This document shows positions 35,803 to 42,120 of a stretch of 50,297 nucleotides of DNA, piece after piece. The notes beneath the pieces were generated by a model, which worked only from the letters and a program-made list of their open reading frames with translations, had not been told where the DNA came from and did no database searches. The position numbers were made by a program, and so were the translations under genes. Numbering within the stretch: the stretch's first letter is position 1; every line of letters begins with the position of its first letter. The stretch is from Gemmatimonadales bacterium. Lineage in GTDB: Bacteria > Gemmatimonadota > Gemmatimonadetes > Longimicrobiales > Gaopeijiaceae. The stretch is taken from assembly GCA_007695225.1 (NCBI GenBank), contig REED01000061.1:1-50297 (forward strand), written 5' to 3'.

Positions 35803-36360
35803 ATGGCAGTGTATCGGCCGCATCGCCGCAGTGGAGAGGAGTTCCGCGTGCTCCTACGGGAGCACGGCGCGCTCGTGGCGTCGATCGCCCGTCGATACGC
35901 AGCGGATCCCGACGACGTGGAAGATCTCCGCCAGTGCATATGGATGCGTGCGTGGGAGAAGCGGCTCACCTTTGGCGGACGCGGGTCCTTCCAGGGGTGG
36001 CTCTTGCGGCTCGCCACCAACGTCGGTCTCTCTCATCGACGAGCACAGGCGAGGGAGAGCAATCTGAAGAGGCAGCTTCGGTGGATGCGCGACGAGGACC
36101 GGCGGCCATGGCATCCTTTGGATCCGTCCGCCGTCGTAGCGCGGAACGAGACGCGTCTCGCAGTTCGCGACTCGGTCCGGCGCCTGCCCGAACGACAGAG
36201 AAGAGCGGTCGTCCTTCGGCTGATAGAGGGCCGATCCTCTTCAGCGGCCGCGGCTGAGATGGACGTTACTCCTGCAACTGTCCGATCTCTCCTCCGGCAA
36301 GGGTTGGGGCAGATGCGGGCTTCTCTCGGCTCCGGAGGGAAGGACGTGGAGGGGGCGTGA
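35803..36360 (+). CDS. ECF-type RNA polymerase sigma factor
   Basis: 185 residues. Region 2 (about 18-85) contains the DVEDLRQCIWMRAWEK helix and GSFQGWLLRLATNVGLSHRR. Region 4 (about 130-175) has LPERQRRAVVLRLIEG followed by a helix-turn-helix ending VTPATVRSLLRQG. It lacks region 3, as ECF sigmas do. The TonB-type barrel upstream makes an import-linked signalling role possible. No anti-sigma gene follows: the next sequence is an IS3 fragment, whose arrival could have removed a partner. That last point is inference. Confidence 0.85.
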   Translation: MAVYRPHRRSGEEFRVLLREHGALVASIARRYAADPDDVEDLRQCIWMRAWEKRLTFGGRGSFQGWLLRLATNVGLSHRRAQARESNLKRQLRWMRDEDRRPWHPLDPSAVVARNETRLAVRDSVRRLPERQRRAVVLRLIEGRSSSAAAAEMDVTPATVRSLLRQGLGQMRASLGSGGKDVEGA

Positions 36361-36410
36361 TTCTATCGACGGGGACGCGAGAGACTCTGTTCGGTCCGGT
36401 GACCACCCCT

Positions 36411-37164
36411 CCGCCCGACGGCTCGATGCCCGCCTCCGCCAACCGCTCCGTATAGCGCGAATTGAAAGGTACTGCACCCCGCGATCGCTGTGGTGAACCA
36501 GTCCGTCCGTGGAGATGCCGTGCCGCTACCAGATCGCCTGCTCCAAGGCATCCAGCGCCAAGTCGCTCCTGAGCGAACTCAACGCCCTCCAGCCGACGAT
36601 CCGCCGGCTGAACGCATCGACCACGATGGCCACGTACACGAAGCCCCTCCAGGTCGCTACGTAGGTGAGGTCGGACACGCATAGCTGGTTCGGTCGCTCC
36701 GCCGTGAAGTCACGCTCTACCAGGTCCATCGGGCGAGCCGCCTCGTCCCCCGTGATCGTCGTACGGGCCCTGGGGCCGCGCACGGCCCCCTCGAGCCCCA
36801 TCTCGCGCATCAGCCGCTCCACCGTGCTCCGTGCGACAGTGATCCCTTCCCGGTTGAACTGCTTCCAGACCTTCTCAGCACCGTAGACCTGAAGGTTCTG
36901 GTCCCAGACCCGCTGGATCTCGGGTCGGAGCTCTGCGTCCCGCTTCACCCGGACCGAACGAAGGCTCGGGTCGGCCTCCCGGGCCTCCGTGGCGTAGTAC
37001 GTCGACGAAGTGATCGGAATCACTCGGCAGATCGGCTCGAGCCCGTAGACGTCTCGGTGATCATCGATGGAGCGAACCATCTCTGCCGTCGGCGGTCGGG
37101 TTCCGCCTGGGCCGGGCACCGGCGCGAAGCGGCGGTCGCGCAGACGCCTTGCGGAGGAACTCAT
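36411..37164 (-). pseudogene. IS3-family transposase orfB, degenerate and truncated
   Basis: HTH_21-type N-terminus (IDDHRDVYGLEPICRVIPI, then AEKVWKQFNREGITVARSTV) followed by the integrase core with first Asp in LCVSDLTYVATWRGFVYVAI and second Asp region VVDAFSRRIVGW. An in-frame TAG at 36526-36528 interrupts it after LEQAIW. Reading beyond gives GLVHHSDRGVQYLSI in the same frame, then a 2-base insertion shifts RYTERLAEAGIEPSGG to another frame. The third catalytic residue region (DSYDNA-type) and the end are missing, so it is inactive. Confidence 0.8.
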
Positions 37165-37192
37165 TCGCCCGCTTCAGCTCCCGGTTCTCCCG
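37140..37192 (-). pseudogene. 3' end of the IS3 orfA, separated from its start
   Basis: The minus strand translates as ENRELKRANEFLRKAS, the leucine-zipper-like end of IS3 orfA proteins. The start of this gene is at 40241-40006 on the other side of the IS21 element. The joint with the IS21 end is at 37192/37193. Confidence 0.75.
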
Positions 37193-37238
37193 TGTGGGTT
37201 CTCTAAGAAATGTCCGGGTTCTTCTCTAAACGGAAGTT
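37193..37238. repeat. IS21 left terminal inverted repeat
   Basis: TGTGGGTTCTCTAAG at the tip, then CGGGTTCTTCTCTAAAC. It matches the reverse complement of 39960-40005 at most positions, including the block GGGTTCTTC-CTAAAC. Confidence 0.75.
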
Positions 37239-37312
37239 ACCTCTGAAGCGAACTATGGGTTTGTGGCGCCGTTGAGCCGAGTGTCTTTGATTCGGCGGGT
37301 ACGGCGTACTGG

Positions 37313-38474
37313 CTACAAACGGTAGGAGACGTCGAGCAAGTCGAACGCTTTCGTTTGGAGCGGGGTGGGACGGGCGTACTTCTCGAGTGTGATCTCGGTC
37401 CCTTCCACCCGGGTCTCGTCCTTGGTGAGGGTCTTCAGGTCGGCCAGCAGGGAGTCGAGGCTGCGGGCCGGCTGGCCGTCGTCGGTTCGCTGGCGACGGA
37501 TCTTGCGTTCTCCGGCCTCCGAACGCCGGGCCGGTGCCACGATGGAATCCCGGCGGGCTTCACCTCCCTCGGGGTCGTGGTCGGTAAATAGCAGGGGCGC
37601 CAGTGCCCGTTCCATGTGAAGGCGGACGTAGTAGGCCAGCACACACAGGAGCACGTGCGCCCGGACCCGGTCTTCGCGGCGGTGGCGCACCGGATGGACC
37701 TCCAGGTGGAACGTCTTCATGACCCGGAACGCCTGCTCCACCTCGGAGAGACTTTTGTACGCCCGGACCACCGCTTCGCTGCCCAACTCCTCCTCGGTCA
37801 CGCTGGTGCGCACCACGTAGATCCCGTCCAGGGCAGCCTCCTGGAGGAGCTGTCCGAGGGCAGCCAGGGGCTTGTTGGTGCTGACGATCACGGGCCGCTG
37901 TTTCAGGTAGCGGTCGTTGACCACGCGGTAGAGCACATTGGCTGCGTCGGGGGCGTAGCTCTGGTAGCCCAGCTCGTCCAGGACGAGGACGTGGGGATGG
38001 AGATAGGGCTCGAGGGCCTCCTCGAGGCTCCCTTCCGCCGCGACCCGGGAGAGGGTGCCGATGAGCTCGTCGGCGGTGGTGAAGCGGGCCTCGTAGCCGT
38101 TCTGGATGGCCCGGTAGGCGATGGCCACCGCCAGGTGGGTCTTCCCCCGCCCGGGTGGCCCGCTCAGGATGGCGGAGCGGCCCTCGCTCACGAGCTCGGG
38201 ACCGAGGAGGGTGCCGAGCATCTGGAGCCGTACGGAGGTCTGGAAGGTGAAGTCGAAGTCCTCCACCGTGCGCAGGAAGGGGAAGCGGGCCTTGCGGACG
38301 GAGCGGGTGATGCGGGTCTGGGCCCGGTGGGCGATCTCCTCGGCGATGAGGATCCCCAGATAGCTCCGGTAGCCCATCCCCCTCCTCCTCGGCCCGGAGC
38401 GCCAGCTCCCCGTAGAGGCGACGCACGGTGGGCAGATGGAGGCGGCGGAACATGCCGTCCAGGTCGGCGCTCAT
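37313..38474 (-). pseudogene. istB with +1 frameshift and 3' half replaced by an IS1634/IS4-type transposase end
   Basis: The start is ATG 38474 (SADLDGMFRRLHLPTVRRLYG), overlapping the istA stop. After EEEG the frame shifts: one extra G in a run of five (rc of 38379-38383) moves the protein into the frame MGYRSYLGILIAEEIAHRAQ. There the AAA+ core follows with Walker A SGPPGRGKTHLA and Walker B-like HVLVLDELGYQ. At about 37,830-37,860 the IstB sequence NKPLAALGQ is continued by EAALDGIYVVRTSV, then KSLSEVEQAFRVMKT and RVRAHVLLCVLAYYV, which are the C-terminal part of IS1634/IS4-type DDE transposases. The usual last 70 residues of IstB are absent. Helper function is therefore doubtful. Confidence 0.75.
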
Positions 38475-39871
38475 GAGGCCACCTCTCGGGCGGCAAGCCG
38501 GACCACGTACTCGGCTCCGTAGAGGCGTTTGAAGAGGGCCCGCTGCAGCAGCCGGAGGAAGGTGGGCTCCCCCACCTCCTCCAGGAGCGCGAAGAGGCGC
38601 TCCACGTCTCCCTTCCAGGTATGGGGCCGGGCATGGATGAGTTCGGTGAGGTAGCCCTCCCCCACCGGGCCCAGCTCCAGGATCCGCTCCCGCATGAAGT
38701 AGAGCCGCTTGCGGGGACCCGCCACGGCTGCGAGCTGCTCCGCCCGCTGTCCCTTGAGATAGCTCGTCCGGCCCACGCCGGGGAAGCGGGGATGGACCGC
38801 CTCGAAGCGGCCCCCACCGGTCACGATCCGCACCCGGTCCGGGTAGAGGTGGAGGGTGGCCGGGATGCCGCAGGCCCCCGCCGGCATGGCGTAGCGCACC
38901 CCCTGGAAGTCCACCGGCGCCGTGGGACCTACCTGCACCGGGTAGCGCAGCCCGTTGTCCGCCGGCGGGATGGCCAGGGGTTTCATCCGCCGGACCTCCT
39001 CCTCCAGCCGGACCCGGGGCACCTCCCCGGTGGCCCGGCTCCGGCGCTCCTCGTTGACCATGGCCAGCCACGCCAGGAGCTGCCGCTCCAGGTCCCCTTC
39101 TCCGTCCGCAAACATCCGGGCCTGGAAGAAGGACCGCTTCACGAAGCCCACCAGATTCTCCACCGACCCCTTCTGCTCCGGGCTCCGAGGCGCGCACAAC
39201 TCCACCGTGAAGCCGTAGTCGATGGCCGCCTGCGCCAGCGTCGCGTTCCAGATGGGACGCCCGTGCTCGTCGGTGCCCACCACCACTGCCTTCGGTCGGT
39301 CGAAGACCACCCGGAGCGGCACTCCGCCCGCGGGCTCAAAGCTCCCCAGGAGCGAGCGGATCAGCGACTCTGCCCGCTCGTCCGGCACCAGTGCCACCCA
39401 CACCCAGCGCGAGTAGTTGAGCCGGTAGGCCGCGAAGTGGATCCGCTTCGTCCGCCCCTCCGGGAGCCGGATGTCCACCTGGCCGAAGTCGAACTGGGCA
39501 AACTCCCCGGCCACCCCCTCGAAGCGCACCATCAGCTCCCGGGGGATCGACCCTCGCACCTCGGGCCACAGTCGGTAGAAGGTGCTCTGGCCCACCTCCA
39601 CTCCCTCTTCCCGGAGGCGGCGTAGGATCTCCTGCCGGGGCGCCTCCGGGTCCCCCTCCATCAGCGCCCGCATCCGATCCCGCGTCCGGTCCGGCACCCT
39701 CGGACGGCCCACCCGGCGGGTCCTTCGCGCCGACGCGTCATCCGCCGTCTCCACCCGCGCCTCCCGACGGATCCGCCGCACCGTACGACTCGAGATCCCG
39801 AAGTGCCGCGCCACCTCCCCAGCACTTAGCCCTTCCGAAAGCATCTCCTGAACGGCATGTCGATCGATCAT
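38471..39871 (-). CDS. istA: IS21-family transposase IstA
   Basis: 466 residues from ATG 39871, nine bases after GAGGAGG; the frame is open to 39901. An N-terminal HTH (MLSEGLSAGEVARHFGISSR) is followed by an rve-type integrase core with Asp in FAQFDFGQVDIRL, Asp in RVVFDRPKAVV and Glu in SPEQKGSVENLVG, then the Mu-transposase C-terminal beta domain. It cuts and joins the element ends with IstB as ATP-dependent helper. The gene appears full length with no stops, but its partner istB is damaged, so the element may only move with help in trans. Confidence 0.88.
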   Translation of the reverse strand: MIDRHAVQEMLSEGLSAGEVARHFGISSRTVRRIRREARVETADDASARRTRRVGRPRVPDRTRDRMRALMEGDPEAPRQEILRRLREEGVEVGQSTFYRLWPEVRGSIPRELMVRFEGVAGEFAQFDFGQVDIRLPEGRTKRIHFAAYRLNYSRWVWVALVPDERAESLIRSLLGSFEPAGGVPLRVVFDRPKAVVVGTDEHGRPIWNATLAQAAIDYGFTVELCAPRSPEQKGSVENLVGFVKRSFFQARMFADGEGDLERQLLAWLAMVNEERRSRATGEVPRVRLEEEVRRMKPLAIPPADNGLRYPVQVGPTAPVDFQGVRYAMPAGACGIPATLHLYPDRVRIVTGGGRFEAVHPRFPGVGRTSYLKGQRAEQLAAVAGPRKRLYFMRERILELGPVGEGYLTELIHARPHTWKGDVERLFALLEEVGEPTFLRLLQRALFKRLYGAEYVVRLAAREVAS

Positions 39872-39959
39872 CCTGAGCATCCTCCTCCGCCTCCGGTCCA
39901 AGCGTCCAGTACGGACCCCCTTCTCGAAGCCGAAATCCTACGTTGACGATGCCCAGAGG

Positions 39960-40005
39960 GGACAGAGTTTAGGGAAGAACCCAGTCAGAGTTTGGGGAAC
40001 TCACA
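39960..40005. repeat. IS21 right terminal inverted repeat
   Basis: On the minus strand it begins TGTGAGTTCCCCAAAC and continues GGGTTCTTCCCTAAAC, parallel to the left end. Both tips end in TGT/ACA. Confidence 0.75.
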
Positions 40006-40241
40006 TCCCCCCGCTCCAGTTCCTCGATCCGCTCTCTCTCCTCGGTGGTCCGGCCCGCCCGGTGACCGCTGTCGCGCTCCGCCTTGCGCACCGACCGCCT
40101 GAGGGTCTCTCGGTTGCAGCCAAACCTTTCTGCCATCGAGACGATCGCCTCCCACTGCGAGGCGTACTCCCGCTCGTGCTCCAGCACCATCCTCACCGCC
40201 CACTCCCGTACCTCCGGGGAGTACCGCTTCGATCTGGTCAT
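40006..40241 (-). pseudogene. 5' part of the IS3 orfA, interrupted by IS21
   Basis: ATG 40241 opens RSKRYSPEVREWAVRMVLEH, a transposase_8-type helix-turn-helix (WEAIVSMAERFGCNRETLRR), and TTEERERIEELER. At 40006 the frame enters the IS21 end and would add only about a dozen foreign residues before a stop. The missing continuation is found at 37192-37140. Confidence 0.82.
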
Positions 40242-40291
40242 GACCCCATCCTCTCATACGTTGGGGTCTCCAGCAAACCCGGGGCGGTTCA

Positions 40292-40450
40292 CCCGTTTCG
40301 GTATCAGAACCTCACCCGGAGGGCAAAGGAGAGGGTGGAACGGAGGTGGGGGCCGGATACGATCTCCAGGCGGGCGTCGGTGCAGCCGACCTCCCTGAGC
40401 CGCCGCTCGTCCACCGCCTCCCTCACCGCCACCCACTCAAGGGCCACCGG
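40292..40450 (-). pseudogene. Stub of a second SusC-like TonB receptor (middle deleted)
   Basis: Bases 40292-40338 equal the 3' end of the intact receptor (27730-27776), encoding TLSFALRVRF and stop. About 25 bases further, 40360-40450 translates on the minus strand as PVALEWVAVREAVDERRLRE, then VGCTDARLEI, matching PVALEEVAVTDAVGERRLRE, then VGHTVARLEI near residue 120 of the intact protein. So start and end regions are joined without the roughly 2.5 kb between. It begins directly at the IS3 terminus. The remainder of the 250-base gap before the next gene has no other feature. Confidence 0.75.
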
Positions 40451-40491
40451 ACGGAGGGAACCTGCCCCACGGTTCCGGCGTCCTAGGGGAT

Positions 40492-42054
40492 ATGAACGGT
40501 CTCTCCACGTCTCCGTCCTCTTGGCGGTGGGTGCGCCGGCGCCCTTCCTCGGCGCCCTCCGCTTCTTCCGGCTCCCGGGCCGGTGTTCTCCGGGCCCCTT
40601 CGGCGTTGGCTTTCCTCCCCCTCCTCCCCGCTCTGGTTCTTTCCGCCCCGCAGGAGGCGGCCGCCCAGGAGGTGCGGGGACTGGTGGCGGAGCAGGGCTC
40701 CCTCGATCCCGTGTCCCAGGCGGTGGTGACCCTCTTCCGGGTCACCGAGGGCACCGGGGACCTCATCCCCGTGGCCACGGCCACCTCCGCAGGGGATGGC
40801 AGCTTCACCCTCCGGGCGGAGCTCCCCGGGCGGTACCGGGTGCAGGCCACCCACTTCGACCTCTCCTCCCCCCTCTCCGCGGAGCTGGTGCTGGAGGGGG
40901 GCACGGGGGTGGATGACCTGGCCCTCCTCGTCCCCTCCCGTCTCTTCATGATGGCCTACGGCTGCCCGGAGGAGGACGGGGAGGAGGGAAGCTCCGTGGT
41001 GGTGGGGATGATCTGGGACGGGATCAGCGAGATCCCCCTCTCCGGCGCCCGGGTGGTGGCCCGTTGGATGGACGCGGAGGGAGGGGGCGAGCGGGAGGCC
41101 AGGGCCGATGGCTCCGGTCTCTACCGCCTCTGCGGAATCCCCTCCGCCGGCTTCGTCCGGATCCGGGGGGAGTTCCTGGGACAGGAGGGGGAGTGGACCG
41201 AGGTGGAGGTGAGGCGTCCCTCCATGGTCCTCCACGACGTGGAGGTGACGGCGGGGACCGCCGACGCCGCGGGGCCGCCCCGGGGGCAGGGCCCCATCCA
41301 GGAGCGGATCCTCATGGAGACCACGGCCCACTCCCTGGGAGATCTCCGGGGAGAGCTCCTGGACGCCGGATCGGGACGCCCCATCCCCCAGGCCTCCGTG
41401 CGCCTGGGGGACGGAGGGCAGCTCCGCCTCACCGACGAGGCGGGCCGCTTCGCCTTCCAGGGCGTCCAGCCGGGACGCTACCTCCTGGAGATCGCCCACC
41501 TGGGGTACGCCGTCCGGTCCGACGAGGTGGAGGTGCCGGGGGGGCGGGACGTCTTCGTCCGCCTCCGGGTCTCCCCCCAGGCGGTGGAGCTGGAGGGGAT
41601 CGAGGTGGAGGTCCGGAGCGCGGTGACGGAGCTCCAGCGCATCACCCCCTTCCGCCGGGACATCGTCTACGGGAGGGCCATGGTCGAGGCCGAGCTCCGC
41701 GGGGCCCAGGTGGTGGACGTCCTCCGTACCGCCTCCCCGGGCCTCCAGGTCTCCACCCTCTACCTGGCATCGGGGCAGCCCGTCCTCTGCATCCGGAGCA
41801 ACCGGGGCGTGGCCAGCCTCCAGGGGGGATCGGGGAACTGCCCCACCCCGGAGGTGGTCATCGACGGCACCCGGGTCTCCGAGGGAGCCGAGCTCCTCCT
41901 CCGCATGCCCGCGTCGGAGGTGGAGAGCGTGGAGTTCCTTCCCTCCTCCCAGGCCCAGACCCTCTACGGGATCGCGGGGAACACCGCCAACGGGGTGGTG
42001 GTGATCTGGACTCGGGGCCGGGGGCCGTACGCCTCCTCCCTGCGGAATCCCTGA
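40492..42054 (+). CDS. Secreted CarboxypepD_reg / plug-like protein without a barrel
   Basis: 520 residues. A long basic leader and a hydrophobic stretch (ALAFLPLLPALVLSA) form the signal peptide. Three carboxypeptidase-regulatory-like beta domains follow (about 60-135, 150-235 and 285-365, the last with GRFAFQGVQPGRYLLEIAHLG). Then comes a TonB plug-like segment (VVDVLRTASPGLQVSTL, then VVIDGTRVSEGAE and VESVEFLPSSQAQTLYG), and the protein ends there with no barrel strands. Such barrel-less proteins are common in Gemmatimonadota-type genomes; role unknown. It lies next to the receptor stub but is not homologous along its length. Confidence 0.75.
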   Translation: MNGLSTSPSSWRWVRRRPSSAPSASSGSRAGVLRAPSALAFLPLLPALVLSAPQEAAAQEVRGLVAEQGSLDPVSQAVVTLFRVTEGTGDLIPVATATSAGDGSFTLRAELPGRYRVQATHFDLSSPLSAELVLEGGTGVDDLALLVPSRLFMMAYGCPEEDGEEGSSVVVGMIWDGISEIPLSGARVVARWMDAEGGGEREARADGSGLYRLCGIPSAGFVRIRGEFLGQEGEWTEVEVRRPSMVLHDVEVTAGTADAAGPPRGQGPIQERILMETTAHSLGDLRGELLDAGSGRPIPQASVRLGDGGQLRLTDEAGRFAFQGVQPGRYLLEIAHLGYAVRSDEVEVPGGRDVFVRLRVSPQAVELEGIEVEVRSAVTELQRITPFRRDIVYGRAMVEAELRGAQVVDVLRTASPGLQVSTLYLASGQPVLCIRSNRGVASLQGGSGNCPTPEVVIDGTRVSEGAELLLRMPASEVESVEFLPSSQAQTLYGIAGNTANGVVVIWTRGRGPYASSLRNP

Positions 42055-42120
42055 TCCGGCCCCCCTTTCCGGATCCATCCCGGATCCATCCCCACCGGAG
42101 CCGCCACCGGAGCTCCCCGT

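Larger units (their letters stand above)
37193..40005 (-). mobile_element. IS21-family insertion sequence (2,813 bp) with chimeric istB
   Basis: Carries istA and istB in the usual order with ATGA overlap. Both ends start TGTG-GTTC and carry a second inner block (GGGTTCTTC-CTAAAC), the multiple terminal repeats known in IS21 elements. Flanking 8-mers TTCTCCCG (37185-37192) and TCCCCCCG (40006-40013) agree at six of eight positions and explain the interruption of the IS3 orfA as a target duplication. IS21 elements usually are about 2-2.5 kb; the extra length fits the foreign segment in istB. Confidence 0.82.
36411..40291 (-). mobile_element. IS3-family element, truncated and split by an IS21-family element
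   Basis: The right end at 40291 reads, on the minus strand, TGAACCGCCCCGGG, typical of IS3 termini. orfA starts at 40241 and is cut at 40006; it resumes at 37192 and is followed by a degenerate orfB. The left end is missing: orfB homology stops near 36411, after GIEPSGG and before the last catalytic region, within about 50 bases of the ECF gene. Splicing out 37193-40005 plus one 8-base duplicate restores the orfA frame through EELERENRELKRANEFLRKA. Confidence 0.8.

Noticed and set aside
36241..36477. Apparent small minus-strand gene over the end of the ECF sigma gene
   Set aside because: It is partly the IS3 orfB remnant (VQYLSIR) and partly the antisense of the sigma factor.
37560..39197. 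545-codon minus-strand frame across istA and istB
   Set aside because: Only the short stretch from 38474 (start of istB) is real; the rest is out-of-frame reading of istA and of the istB core.
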